Shown piece by piece: positions 1 through 10,877 of a DNA stretch of 64,000 nucleotides (the stretch's first letter is position 1; each line of letters begins with the position of its first letter). This stretch comes from Cyanobium sp. AMD-g (GTDB taxonomy: Bacteria > Cyanobacteriota > Cyanobacteriia > PCC-6307 > Cyanobiaceae). Position numbers and translations under genes: made by a program. The notes beneath the pieces were generated by a model that saw only the letters and a program-made list of their open reading frames with translations, had not been told where the DNA came from and made no database searches. Location of the stretch: NCBI RefSeq assembly GCF_024346395.1, contig NZ_JAGQCW010000009.1, positions 1 through 64,000 of the forward strand, written 5' to 3'.

Positions 1-1792
<1,792 letters not shown>

Positions 1793-1828
1793 CAACGGGG
1801 GCACGGTTGCTGGTCATGCTGGACGGTC

Positions 1829-3889
1829 ATGGGCACGGTCCAACCATCACCAGCGATGGTTAAGACCCGGGGCAGGCGCTTCCCTGTCGCTTTGGCCACC
1901 GCATCGCCTTGGGAAGATGGCGCAGCTTGCCAGCGATCCATTCCCGACCCTGAAGTCCAGCCTGCGGTGGCCCACGCTCCGTTCGCCGCTCCCGGGGCGT
2001 CCTGCCCACGGGAGGGCTCGGTGCTGATCTGTGGCCTCGGATCCCTCGGCCAGGCCTGCCTGCTGCGCCTGCTGCCCTTCGACGTGCCGCTGCGCTGTCT
2101 GGATCGGGAGCGGCCGGACTGGCGCGATCCCCGCCTGGAGGAACGCTTCGCTTCCACGCTGGTGCTCGGGGACATGCGCCTGCCCCATGTGCTCTCCCAG
2201 GCCGGGGTCGAGACGGCCCGCGCCGTGCTGCTGCTCAGCACCGAGAGCACGGTGAACGTTGAGGCGGCCCTGCAGGTGCGGTTGCTCAATCCTTCGGCCG
2301 ACCTCGTGGTGCGCTCCTCCGGCCAGCTGGCCAGCCTTGGGGCCCTGCTCGAGGAGCGCTTGCCAGGGGTGGCCGTGGTGGATCCCCTGCTGCTCACCGC
2401 CGGGGCGATCACCGAGGCCCTCCGGCCCGGTGACCAGGAGGCCTGCTTTCGGGTGGATGGCCAGTCCTACCTGGTGGTGGAGGGGAACGACCCGGCCCGC
2501 CGGCAGCAGCGCAGCCTGCGCCAGGACAGCCCGGCCCCGGCCCGCCCCCTGCAGGTGGTGCCGATGGGCACACACCACCACCGCTCGGAGGACGCTGTCC
2601 CCGCCACCACTGGCAGGGGGCGGTGGTTGGCACTGCGTCGTGGCCTGGGGGCTCCGCTGCGCCTGTGGCGCCATTGCAGCCGGCTGCAGCAGGCCGGATT
2701 GCTGATGATCCTGGCGTTGCTGGCCCTGGGTCTGGCCCTGTTCTCCGCCGGTGGCGGCTGGAGGCAGGGGGTGTTCGTCACCCTGGCGCTGCTGTTGGGG
2801 GAGTTCGTCGATCCGGTGAATGTGCTGCTGCCTCCGGGAGACGGCATCGCAGCGGCGGCCCCCTGGCTGATCGGCGTCACCCTGTTGTATTCCCTCATCG
2901 GAACGCTGCTCACCTCCGCCCTGGTGGCGGTGATCCTGGAGCGGCTGCTGCGGGAGCGGTTCGGGCTGGGCCGTCCCGGCCGCTTCCGTCGCGGCAGCCG
3001 CTGGATCCTGCTGGCCGAAGGGGACGAACTCGCCGTGCGGGTGGCTGACAACCTGGTCAGGGACGGTCTGCAGGTGCTGCGGATCGATGCGCGACCCGGC
3101 CCACCGCTGCAGCGGCCGGGACTGGTGGTCGTCCACCGCTGGGAGGCGGCCCTCGCCGCGCTGCAGCACTGCCGGCTGGAGGGAATCGGCCTGCTGTCGG
3201 TGGATCTGCTCGCCAATCTTCAGGAGACCCTGCAGCTGCAGAAGTCCTGGCCCGAGGCCCGCTACGCGATCCTCTCCCATGCGGTCGAGGCGGCGGAACG
3301 ACTCGGCGACCTGCTCGGTGGCGTGGCGGTGATCTCCAGCATGGATCTGGTGGCCGATGCGGTGGTGGCCACGGCCTTCGGCGAACGGGTGGAAGAGATC
3401 TGCCGCCTCGATGGGGTCAACCACCTGCTGGTGCGCTACCGGATCAGGCAGGGTGACGGCCTCTGCGGGCTCAACCTCTCCCGGGTCGAGCAGGGCTATG
3501 GGGTCACCACCATCCATCTGCTGCGTCCCGGCCGCCGTTCCCCCCTGGTGCTGCCCTCCCTTGATCTGGTCCTGGCGGCGGGGGATCAGTTGGTGGTGCT
3601 GGCCACCCTGCGTCAGCTGCGCCGGATCGAGCTGGGCTGTCCCGTTCCACCTGGCTGGCGCCTGCGACTGCAAGGCTCCCCCAGGGAAGAGGGTCGCTTC
3701 GAGGCGCTGCAGTCCCTGGCCCGGCATCTGGGCGGCGCACCGGGGGCGATGGCGCCTCTGCTTGATGGGGCGGAGCATGTCACCCCGGCCCTCGACCGAG
3801 AGCTGGCCGAACAGCTGGCGGAGGAACTTCGCCGCCAGGGCCTCCGCTGCGCGGTGGAAGCCCTGGCGAGTGAGGGCCTGAAGCCATGA
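1829..3889 (+). CDS. TrkA/RCK-domain membrane protein (potassium-channel-like)
   Basis: 686 residues. A first nucleotide-binding fold begins at VLICGLGSLGQ (about residue 65). It is followed by two or three hydrophobic segments (about 290-375), then a second RCK-like fold (about 390-520) and a TrkA-C-like tail. This resembles cyanobacterial TrkA-N/TrkA-C ion-channel proteins that gate potassium flux with NAD or nucleotide binding. I cannot find a clear GYG-type selectivity filter between the membrane segments, so transport is unproven. The start is uncertain: ATG 1829 is used, while a GTG near 2021 just before the Rossmann motif is an alternative. Its last codons overlap the next gene as ATGA, suggesting translational coupling. 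Confidence 0.7.
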   Translation: MGTVQPSPAMVKTRGRRFPVALATASPWEDGAACQRSIPDPEVQPAVAHAPFAAPGASCPREGSVLICGLGSLGQACLLRLLPFDVPLRCLDRERPDWRDPRLEERFASTLVLGDMRLPHVLSQAGVETARAVLLLSTESTVNVEAALQVRLLNPSADLVVRSSGQLASLGALLEERLPGVAVVDPLLLTAGAITEALRPGDQEACFRVDGQSYLVVEGNDPARRQQRSLRQDSPAPARPLQVVPMGTHHHRSEDAVPATTGRGRWLALRRGLGAPLRLWRHCSRLQQAGLLMILALLALGLALFSAGGGWRQGVFVTLALLLGEFVDPVNVLLPPGDGIAAAAPWLIGVTLLYSLIGTLLTSALVAVILERLLRERFGLGRPGRFRRGSRWILLAEGDELAVRVADNLVRDGLQVLRIDARPGPPLQRPGLVVVHRWEAALAALQHCRLEGIGLLSVDLLANLQETLQLQKSWPEARYAILSHAVEAAERLGDLLGGVAVISSMDLVADAVVATAFGERVEEICRLDGVNHLLVRYRIRQGDGLCGLNLSRVEQGYGVTTIHLLRPGRRSPLVLPSLDLVLAAGDQLVVLATLRQLRRIELGCPVPPGWRLRLQGSPREEGRFEALQSLARHLGGAPGAMAPLLDGAEHVTPALDRELAEQLAEELRRQGLRCAVEALASEGLKP

Positions 3890-5697
3890 ACGACCTCACG
3901 CACGCCCCGGACAGCTGGCTGCTCGACACGTTGAGGGCCTTGAGGAGCACCTTGGAGCGCAACGAGGTGGAGGAGGCCGCCAGCCTGGAAGCCATTCATC
4001 CCGACTACCGCGTCAGTGCCCGCAACCTGCTGCATTTCATCGCTTTCCATCGCCATGCCCATCCGGGCCTGCCGAAGGCGCTGCGACGACGGGGTCTCTG
4101 TCCCCTTACCGATTGCGACGCGCACCTGTTGTCCAGTCTTGAGGCGGTGATCACCGCCCTCGAAGCGCTGGAGGGTCTGGGGCCCTCAACGGCGACCCAG
4201 GAACAGCCGGGCGGTGCCGACGTGCTGGAGCAGCATTGCGACCGGTTGTTCGGAGCCCTGGCCGCCGCGGGGGTCGCCGGGATCATGGTCACCCTGCCGG
4301 CGGAGGCGGCCGAGCGCCCCGCCCTGATCGCTGATCTGCTGGAGGCGGGGATGTCCATTGCCCGCATCAACTGCGCCCATGACGACCCGGTGGCCTGGGG
4401 CCGGATGGTGGACGCGCTCAGCCAGGCCCGGGTGACCACCGGGCGCCCCTGTGCGATGGCCATGGACCTGGCGGGCCCGAAGCTGCGCATCGGCCAGCTG
4501 GCCCTCCAGCCCGCGGTGATCCGCGCCCGTCCCCCCCGCGACCGGATGGGGCGGCCCACCCAACCGGTGCGGATCCTGGCGGTGCCGCCGGGAGCCCCGC
4601 CCCGGCCACAGGACACGGAAGCCGTGCTGTTGCCGGCGCGGCTGTCGAAAGCGAAGCGGCTGAAGCAGGGGGATCGCCTGCAGGGGCGGGATGCCTCCGG
4701 CCGCCGGCGGACCCTCACCGTGGTTCGCCGCGGCCCCGATGGGGTGCTGCTGCTGCAGGCCGACAAGACCTGCTATTTCACCTCCGGCCTGGTGTTCCGC
4801 CAGCGGCATGGCAAAGCACGGCTGCGCGTGGGTCCGCTGGCGCCGGTGAGCGGCGAACGGCTGCTGCTCCCGGGCGACGCCATCCGTCTGACGCCGGAGC
4901 CGGACCAGGGCGCAGCCACACTCCCCTGCACCCTGCCGGAGGTGTTCTTTGATCTGCGCCTGGGCGAGCGGGTCCTCTTCGACGACGGCCGCATCGGCGG
5001 GGTGATCCGGGCCGTGTCACCCCAGGAGGTGGTGCTGGAGGTCACCACGGCCCAGGCCAGGGGCAGCCGTCTCCGCTCCGACAAGGGGATCAATTTCCCC
5101 GACAGTGACCTGCGCACGCCGGCGATCACGGCCAAGGACATCGAGGACCTGGCGTTTGTGACCCGGCACGCCGACATGATCTGCTACTCCTTTGTGCACC
5201 GGGAGTCGGACATCCAGACCCTGCGCCAGTGCCTGGAGGACCGGGGCCGGGGCGATCTGGCGGTGGTGCTCAAGATTGAAACCCGCCAGGCCTTTCTGAA
5301 CCTGCCCCGGCTGCTGCTCGCGGCCATGGCCCACGGCGCCCCGGTGGGCGTGATGATCGCCCGTGGCGATCTGGCGATCGAGTGCGGCTGGGAGGCCCTG
5401 GCTCCGATTCAGGAGGAAATCCTGCGGATCTGCGCCGCGGCGCACGTTCCCTGCATCTGGGCGACCGAGGTGCTCGACACGCTGGCCCAGCACGGCCATC
5501 CCACCCGCGCTGAGATCACCGATGCGGCCATGGGGGCCCGGGCCGATGCGGTCATGCTCAACAAGGGGCCCAACATCACGGCCACGGTGAACCTGCTGGA
5601 GGCCATCGTGGCCCGCAGCGCCAGCGATCTGAGCCAGCCCCTGCTGACATGTTTGGCGTTCCAAAGCAACTGTGAACCTGACAACCCGGTCCCGTGA
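3886..5697 (+). CDS. pyruvate-kinase-like protein, barrel only, with novel N-terminus
   Basis: 603 residues. After about 125 residues without a recognised domain comes a pyruvate-kinase barrel. It has AGMSIARINCAHDD (substrate loop, where RxN is expected), AMDLAGPKLRIG, KGINFPD, the KIE segment carrying the catalytic lysine, MIARGDLAIE, and ATEVLDTLAQHGHPTRAE followed by DAAMGARADAVMLNKGP. A B-domain-like insert lies between about 215 and 390. The protein ends right after the barrel, so the C-terminal effector-binding domain of normal pyruvate kinase is missing. It probably converts phosphoenolpyruvate and ADP to pyruvate and ATP with altered regulation, or has a different role. ATGA overlap with the TrkA-like gene suggests one transcript. 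Confidence 0.75.
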   Translation: MNDLTHAPDSWLLDTLRALRSTLERNEVEEAASLEAIHPDYRVSARNLLHFIAFHRHAHPGLPKALRRRGLCPLTDCDAHLLSSLEAVITALEALEGLGPSTATQEQPGGADVLEQHCDRLFGALAAAGVAGIMVTLPAEAAERPALIADLLEAGMSIARINCAHDDPVAWGRMVDALSQARVTTGRPCAMAMDLAGPKLRIGQLALQPAVIRARPPRDRMGRPTQPVRILAVPPGAPPRPQDTEAVLLPARLSKAKRLKQGDRLQGRDASGRRRTLTVVRRGPDGVLLLQADKTCYFTSGLVFRQRHGKARLRVGPLAPVSGERLLLPGDAIRLTPEPDQGAATLPCTLPEVFFDLRLGERVLFDDGRIGGVIRAVSPQEVVLEVTTAQARGSRLRSDKGINFPDSDLRTPAITAKDIEDLAFVTRHADMICYSFVHRESDIQTLRQCLEDRGRGDLAVVLKIETRQAFLNLPRLLLAAMAHGAPVGVMIARGDLAIECGWEALAPIQEEILRICAAAHVPCIWATEVLDTLAQHGHPTRAEITDAAMGARADAVMLNKGPNITATVNLLEAIVARSASDLSQPLLTCLAFQSNCEPDNPVP

Positions 5698-5727
5698 TTT
5701 CAGTCTCAGGGCGGAAGACAGGAACGG

Positions 5728-6015
5728 TCAGCCGTTGGAAGTGTCAAAAAGAGAATCGCGGGTGAATTTGAGTCCTTTCCAGATCTTTTTGATTTTCGCG
5801 TAGGCCTCGTCCTGGCTCATTTTGCCGTTGGCCTGAAGGCCAACGATCAGCCCCACCTGATCGGCGAAGGACTCCAGATTCTGATGAAACATCAGCCGCT
5901 CAGGGCTCCAGTCGTGGCCGCGATAGCTGCCATGGGCCTCCATGGGAGACTTGACATCGCCCTCCTGCCGGCCGAGTTCGGGATGGATCGGTCCCGTGGA
6001 GGGTTGGTTCGTCAA
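5728..6015 (-). CDS. small conserved cyanobacterial protein (DUF7219-like)
   Basis: 95 residues from a TTG start at 6015. No membrane segment or signal peptide. The C-terminal half (MFHQNLESFADQVGLIVGLQ, then MSQDEAYAKIKKIWKGLK) resembles a short helical family widespread in cyanobacteria and of unknown function, which I recall as DUF7219. It converges with the pyruvate-kinase-like gene and is divergent from corA. No function is assigned. Confidence 0.6.
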   Translation of the reverse strand: MTNQPSTGPIHPELGRQEGDVKSPMEAHGSYRGHDWSPERLMFHQNLESFADQVGLIVGLQANGKMSQDEAYAKIKKIWKGLKFTRDSLFDTSNG

Positions 6016-6117
6016 CGTTTCATCTTGATCAGTTTGTGATGCTAGCCAGCCCGCCTTAAGACCCCGTAAAGGGCGTGGCCCACCGCGTCAGCCATACCCA
6101 CCGCCCGGCAGCTGCGG

Positions 6118-7245
6118 TTGAATCGTGGCAACAACCGGAATCCCGTGGTGCGACTCACCCCAGGGGCGCTGAACTCCCAGCGCCTGGAGCAGCGTCCGGC
6201 GGGCCTTCCCACCCATCTCTATGTCCATGGTGGACGCGGTCCCACCCGGGCCGATGTGGTGCTGTTCCTCGATTCCGGACCGGTGCGCACCGCCACTCCC
6301 GCCATCGAGCAGCTGGCCGGCCTGCGCCAGGCGGGCACCCCGCTCTGGCTGCGACTGCAGGGTCTCGGGGATCGCCACTACATCCAGGAGCTCTTCGACC
6401 GCCTGGAGGTGCCGGCGGTGTTGCTGGCACCTCTGCTGGAGGTGCCCCAGCGGCCCCAGGTGAACGGATTGGAGGATGTGCTGCTGGTGGTGCTGCACCG
6501 GCTCAGCTTCGCCAAGGATCCGGCCCATCTGGTCAGCGAGCAGGTGGGCCTGGTGCTGCTTCCCGGCTTGCTGATCACCCTGGAGGAGGGCTGCGGAGGG
6601 GATCCCTTCCCCGATCTCACCGAGTGGCTGCTGTCCAAGTCGGGGTCCCTGGCCGACCGGGACCTGGATGACATCCTGCACTTTCTCATCGATGACCTGC
6701 TGGATGATCTGTTCCCGATGCTGGAGGCGATGTCCCAGCGGCTGGATGCGCTGGAGGAATCCTCCCTGCGCAACCCCCGCCCCCTGATCCTGCGCCGTTC
6801 CTATGAATTCAGGAGCAACCTGCGCGTCATCCGCACCCTGATCTGGCCCCTGCGCCACCAGATCCGCCTGCTGCTGCGTCAACGGCAGCGATTGCTGGGC
6901 ACCGAGGCCCTGGAGGGCTTCCGGGACATGGCCGAACTCGTCGACCAGCTGTTCGAGGCCTGCGGGTCATTGCGGGGTCAGTGCGATGCCATCACCCAGT
7001 CCTATGCGGCCAGCGTCGGCAACAGGATGAACCAGGTGATGAAGACCCTGACGATCCTCACCAGCATCTTCGCGCCGCTCACGTTCATCGTCGGCATCTA
7101 TGGCATGAACTTCGAATTCATGCCCGAGCTGACATGGCGCCATGGTTACGCCTTCGTGATGTTGCTCATGCTCCTGATCGCCACGCTGCAGGCCTGGTGG
7201 TTGTGGCGGCGGGGCTGGTTCCAGGACTGGACAGGGCAGGGCTGA
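6118..7245 (+). CDS. corA: CorA-family magnesium/divalent cation transporter
   Basis: 375 residues. A long soluble N-terminal domain and a helical region lead to two C-terminal membrane helices (about 310-330 and 345-365). The signature YGMNFEFMPEL follows the first, containing the GMN motif that forms the CorA pore entrance. CorA proteins form homopentameric inner-membrane channels for Mg2+ and sometimes Co2+ or Ni2+. The start used is a TTG at 6118, and a short N-terminal extension is uncertain. It is a monocistronic-looking gene between a divergent small gene and pstS. The Ni2+-dependent enzyme encoded near 53 kb makes minor Ni2+ transport conceivable, but nothing in the sequence shows it. 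Confidence 0.93.
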   Translation: MNRGNNRNPVVRLTPGALNSQRLEQRPAGLPTHLYVHGGRGPTRADVVLFLDSGPVRTATPAIEQLAGLRQAGTPLWLRLQGLGDRHYIQELFDRLEVPAVLLAPLLEVPQRPQVNGLEDVLLVVLHRLSFAKDPAHLVSEQVGLVLLPGLLITLEEGCGGDPFPDLTEWLLSKSGSLADRDLDDILHFLIDDLLDDLFPMLEAMSQRLDALEESSLRNPRPLILRRSYEFRSNLRVIRTLIWPLRHQIRLLLRQRQRLLGTEALEGFRDMAELVDQLFEACGSLRGQCDAITQSYAASVGNRMNQVMKTLTILTSIFAPLTFIVGIYGMNFEFMPELTWRHGYAFVMLLMLLIATLQAWWLWRRGWFQDWTGQG

Positions 7246-7363
7246 AACGGCCCCCTTGCGGCACGGCGAGTTCCCGGCTGCGGCCACAATCTGTCCTTAA
7301 CCCAACCCCTCGGCTTGCTGGTGCAGGATCGGCGCAGCGCCCTTCCTTCGCTGGTCTTGAACC

Positions 7364-8440
7364 ATGGTCCTGAAGCTGCCTGCGGCCGTCCAGACGAGGG
7401 GCGTGATGGCCTGCAGTGGACTGGGTGTCCTCCTCGGCGCCTGGCTGGCGCCATCGGTGGCTCCGGTGCCAGCCCAGGCCCAGACGGGCACGGCACCGGT
7501 GGTGCGCATCGAGGGATCGAGCACCGTCTTCCCGATCATGGAGGAGGCCGCCAAGGCCTTCCAGAAGCGACAGGGGGATCGCCCGGTCAGCATTGCCCTG
7601 AAGGAGACGGGCAGCTCGGCCGGGATGCGCAGCTTCTGCCGTGGGGACATTCCGATCAGCAACTCCTCCCGTCCGATCAGCTCCAAGGAGCTGAAGGCCT
7701 GTGCCGCCAAGGGGGTCACGTTCATTGAACTGCCGCTGGCCTTCGATGCCATTTCGGTGGTGGTCCATCCCAGCAACAGCTGGGCCAGCCGCATCAGCAC
7801 CGCCGAGCTCTCCACCCTGTGGAACCGCAAGGCGCAGGGACGCATCAAGCGGTGGAAGCAGGTGAATGCCGCCTGGCCGGATCGGCCGATCAATCTCTGT
7901 GGACCTGGCGCCGACTCAGGAACGTTTGATTACTTCAACAAGGCGATCAATGGGGATTCTCGAAATTCCCGCACCGATTACACCGCCAGTGAAGACGATA
8001 ACGTTCTTGTACGTTGTGTTGAGAAGAACCCCCTGGCGCTGGGCTATTTCGGCTTTTCCTACTACCGCGCCCAGGCCGGCAAGCTGAAGGCGCTCGCCAT
8101 CACAGGGCCCAAGGGAACCTGGCCGCCGACGATCAGCAATGTGCAGCAGGAACGCTACGTGCCGCTGTCGCGACCCTTGTTCGTCTACATCAACGACAAG
8201 GATCTCAGGGACCGGCCTGAGGTGCGTCGTTTCATCACCTTTACGGTCCAAGGGGGATTGCGTTTCAGTGAAAGGGCCGGTGTGATCCCCCTGCCTCCAG
8301 ACACCTATCGTGTCGTTGAATCCAAGCTCTATCGCCACCTGATCGGTACCTCCTTTGGGGGTGATCTGCCCATCGGGCTCTCGATCAATGAAGCGATCCG
8401 GCGCAGCTTCGAGCAGATCCGTTCGAAATCACCCCGTTGA
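7364..8440 (+). CDS. pstS: phosphate ABC transporter substrate-binding protein (PstS/SphX type)
   Basis: 358 residues with a signal peptide (about 1-41, ending AQAQT). The mature protein starts with VVRIEGSSTVFPIMEEAA and continues with GSSAGMRSFCRGDIPISNSSRPIS and the GPGADSGTFDYF loop, both phosphate-contacting regions in PstS. It should bind orthophosphate in the periplasm for PstCAB, whose genes are not in the window. The form resembles cyanobacterial SphX-type binding proteins. It heads a run of phosphate-related genes (CHAD, Crp-type, PhoB-like, PhoR-like) on the same strand. A single CTTAACCC, like half of a cyanobacterial Pho box, lies at 7296-7303. This is not enough to call an operator. 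Confidence 0.93.
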   Translation: MVLKLPAAVQTRGVMACSGLGVLLGAWLAPSVAPVPAQAQTGTAPVVRIEGSSTVFPIMEEAAKAFQKRQGDRPVSIALKETGSSAGMRSFCRGDIPISNSSRPISSKELKACAAKGVTFIELPLAFDAISVVVHPSNSWASRISTAELSTLWNRKAQGRIKRWKQVNAAWPDRPINLCGPGADSGTFDYFNKAINGDSRNSRTDYTASEDDNVLVRCVEKNPLALGYFGFSYYRAQAGKLKALAITGPKGTWPPTISNVQQERYVPLSRPLFVYINDKDLRDRPEVRRFITFTVQGGLRFSERAGVIPLPPDTYRVVESKLYRHLIGTSFGGDLPIGLSINEAIRRSFEQIRSKSPR

Positions 8441-8458
8441 GGCCTCCGGGCCCCTCCC

Positions 8459-9430
8459 ATGGCCAGCCCGCACGATGACCACCCGTTCAGCAACGGAGCG
8501 TTCGCCGTCGATCTGATCGCCCGCTTCACCAACAAGCTGGTGTCGCTGCAGGGGCCGGTGCTGGCCGACAGCGACCCCGAACCCCTGCATCAGATGCGGG
8601 TGGCGTTACGGCGTCTGCGCACCTGCCTGCACCAGTTCGCCCCAGCCCTGCAGCTGCCCAAGGCCGTCGCCGACCCCCGTCTGGCCAAGACGGTGCGGCG
8701 GCTTGGCATGGCGCGGGACCTGGATGTGCTCAGGGAACGGCTCGAGCAGGATCTGATGCCCGAGCTGCCCGAGGCGGAGCGGAAGGCCCTCAAGCCCGTG
8801 CTGAAACAGCTGCGGCGCGAGCGGGCCCTGGCCTACGAGCAGGTGGTCAGCACCCTGCAGAGCGGCGGCTACCTGAAGCTGCTTTCCCAGCTGCAGGGTT
8901 GGCTGCGGCATCCCGAGCTCACGCCCCTGGGGGAGCTGCCGTTGCTGGGCTGGACCCTGGAGTGGCAGACCCCGATGATCGCCGGGTTGTTCCTGCACCC
9001 TGGCTGGTTCATCCTTGAGCAGCAGGGGGACATGGAACGGGTTCACGACCTGCGCAAGCGGCTCAAGACGGCCCGATACGGACTGGAGAATCTCGGGGCT
9101 GTCACCGGCTCGCGCTGCCGGCAGTGGGTGGTGGAACTGAGGGATCTGCAGGAGCTGCTCGGGGAACTCAACGATCTCCATGTTCTGGAGCGGGCGATCG
9201 ACGACCAGTTGCCGTCCGGTCTGGCCAGGAGCCTGCCGGCGATGGAGTCCCTGTTGCGCTGCAGGGCCCAGGGCTGCTGGGAACAGTGGCGGCAGCGGGC
9301 CGATGGACTGATGCTGCCCGATCGGCGCCGCAGCCTGTCAACGGCCCTCTGGCTGGAGCGGCACTCCGACAGTCCGTCTGGCAGCCAGCCCGAATCGGCT
9401 CTATCGGCCCTGGCCTTACCGAGCTCTTAA
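8459..9430 (+). CDS. CHAD-domain protein
   Basis: 323 residues made almost entirely of helical CHAD repeats. The landmark HQMRVALRRLRTCLHQF near residue 43 and a second copy, VHDLRKRLKTARYGLENL, near 195 carry the conserved histidines and arginines. CHAD domains bind inorganic polyphosphate and often sit beside polyphosphate or phosphate-transport genes. No CYTH triphosphatase domain is fused here. The gene lies 18 bases after pstS and ends 77 bases before the Crp-family gene, so it probably belongs to a phosphate-response transcript. A role in polyphosphate granule binding or storage is inferred from the family and context. Confidence 0.88.
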   Translation: MASPHDDHPFSNGAFAVDLIARFTNKLVSLQGPVLADSDPEPLHQMRVALRRLRTCLHQFAPALQLPKAVADPRLAKTVRRLGMARDLDVLRERLEQDLMPELPEAERKALKPVLKQLRRERALAYEQVVSTLQSGGYLKLLSQLQGWLRHPELTPLGELPLLGWTLEWQTPMIAGLFLHPGWFILEQQGDMERVHDLRKRLKTARYGLENLGAVTGSRCRQWVVELRDLQELLGELNDLHVLERAIDDQLPSGLARSLPAMESLLRCRAQGCWEQWRQRADGLMLPDRRRSLSTALWLERHSDSPSGSQPESALSALALPSS

Positions 9431-9507
9431 CCAAAGCACTACCAGCTCTTTGCCCATTCGCTGGGTGTCGCTGCATACAATTCGCTGCATCCGACGCGCT
9501 TTTCCCG

Positions 9508-10140
9508 ATGGTATTCACGCTTTCCCGTGAATCCGGTAGCAAGGATGGATTCCGCGATCTTCTCGAAGCCAATTACCAGAAACGCAGTCTGGTTCATGTC
9601 AGTGCCGGCAGCAATGTGCCGCTGCTGAAGAATAACGTCTGGCTTGTGGTCCGCGGCATGGTGAAACTCAGTGCCATCACGATTCACGGTGACGACATGC
9701 TGCTCGGGCTGGCCGGCCCGAACGAACCCTTCGGCGATCCCCTCAACGGCGTTGAGGCCTATGCCGCCACCACCCTGGTTGACACCGACCTGCTCTGCCT
9801 GAGCTGCGCCGAGATCCGCCAGGACGGCGCCCTGGCCGTGGCCATGCTTGAGGCCCTCGGACTGCGCATCCAGCAGAGCCAGGCCCTGCTGGCCCTGATG
9901 GGGCTCAAGCGCGTCGATGAACGGGTGCGTGGCTTTCTTGAACTCCTGGCCAGTGAGTATGGCCAGCCCTGCGAATCGGGCCTGCGCCTCAACCTGCGCC
10001 TGACCCACCAGGAGGTGGCCAGCGCCCTGGCCACCACCCGCGTCACCGTCACCCGCGTCATCGGCGCCCTGCGCGATGAAGGCTGGTTGCAACTCGACGG
10101 CCAACGCCGCCTGGTGGTCAGCTATCTGCCACGCCGTTGA
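9508..10140 (+). CDS. Crp/Fnr-family transcriptional regulator (PtrA-like candidate)
   Basis: 210 residues from ATG 9508. An N-terminal cyclic-nucleotide-binding-like barrel (about 20-115) is followed by a dimer helix and a winged helix-turn-helix. The latter has LTHQEVASALATTRVTVTRVIGALRDEGWL, typical of Crp/NtcA/Fnr DNA recognition. The sensing domain lacks obvious cAMP contacts and Fnr cysteines. It is not NtcA itself. Marine Synechococcus have a phosphate-linked Crp-type activator, PtrA, and the position between PstS/CHAD and PhoBR makes that role attractive. The identity is inference from context only. The stop lies 44 bases before the response regulator. Confidence 0.85.
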   Translation: MVFTLSRESGSKDGFRDLLEANYQKRSLVHVSAGSNVPLLKNNVWLVVRGMVKLSAITIHGDDMLLGLAGPNEPFGDPLNGVEAYAATTLVDTDLLCLSCAEIRQDGALAVAMLEALGLRIQQSQALLALMGLKRVDERVRGFLELLASEYGQPCESGLRLNLRLTHQEVASALATTRVTVTRVIGALRDEGWLQLDGQRRLVVSYLPRR

Positions 10141-10184
10141 GACAGTTCTGGGATCTGCCCCCCGTAGACCCTGATAATGCCGGG

Positions 10185-10877
10185 ATGCATCCCCCCCTCC
10201 TGGTTGTCGAGGACGACGACACGATCCGCGAAACGATCCGTGACGTCCTCGTTCTGGAGGGGTTTTCGGTCACGGCCTGTGCCAATGGCCGTGAGGCCCT
10301 GCGCACCCTGCAGGAGTGCCCGCCGGGCGAGGAGTTTTCCCTGGTCGTGCTGGATCTGATGCTGCCGGGCCTGGGGGGCCTGGATCTCTGCCGCCAGTTG
10401 CGTTCCGCCGGCAACCAGACCCCCATCCTGGTGGTCAGTGCCCGCGACAGCGAGACCGACCGGGTCCTGGGGCTTGAGGTGGGCGCCGACGACTACCTGA
10501 TCAAGCCCTTCGGCCTGCGGGAGCTGGTGGCCCGCTGCCGGGCCCTGCTGCGCCGCAGCCGCTCCGTGGAGGTCAGCGCCAAGGTGTTTCAGCACGCCAA
10601 CCTCAGCCTGTACCCCGAGGAGTGCCGGGTCACCCGCGATGGCCTCGAGGTGAATCTTTCCCCCAAGGAGTACCGGCTGCTGGAGCTGTTCATGCAGAAC
10701 CCGCGCCGCGTCTGGAGCCGCGACAAGTTGCTGGAGCGGGTCTGGGGTTACGACTACTTCGGCGACAGCAAGACCGTCGACGTGCACATCCGCTGGCTGC
10801 GCGAAAAGCTGGAGGCCAATCCTTCGGCACCCGAACATCTGATCACCGTCCGGGGCTTCGGCTACCGCTTCGGCTGA
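10185..10877 (+). CDS. phoB: OmpR/PhoB-family response regulator
   Basis: 230 residues from ATG 10185. The receiver domain begins LLVVEDDDTIRE, has the phosphoacceptor aspartate in VVLDLMLPG, and the conserved lysine in DDYLIKPFG. A winged-helix output domain follows, with LSPKEYRLLELFMQNP and VDVHIRWLREKLE and ending RGFGYRFG. This is the architecture of PhoB/SphR, which activates phosphate-starvation genes. The PhoB assignment rests on pstS and CHAD upstream and the abutting PhoR-like kinase. Another OmpR-family role cannot be excluded from the sequence. The kinase ATG follows its stop codon directly, with no gap. Confidence 0.85.
   Translation: MHPPLLVVEDDDTIRETIRDVLVLEGFSVTACANGREALRTLQECPPGEEFSLVVLDLMLPGLGGLDLCRQLRSAGNQTPILVVSARDSETDRVLGLEVGADDYLIKPFGLRELVARCRALLRRSRSVEVSAKVFQHANLSLYPEECRVTRDGLEVNLSPKEYRLLELFMQNPRRVWSRDKLLERVWGYDYFGDSKTVDVHIRWLREKLEANPSAPEHLITVRGFGYRFG

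Noticed and set aside
1847-3778. Long open frame (643 residues) on the minus strand
   Set aside because: Gln/His-rich translation without motifs, typical shadow of a high-GC gene; the plus strand encodes TrkA-type folds.
7295-7303. CTTAACCC, half of a Pho box before pstS
   Set aside because: Only one repeat; the three-repeat box expected for PhoB binding is not found.
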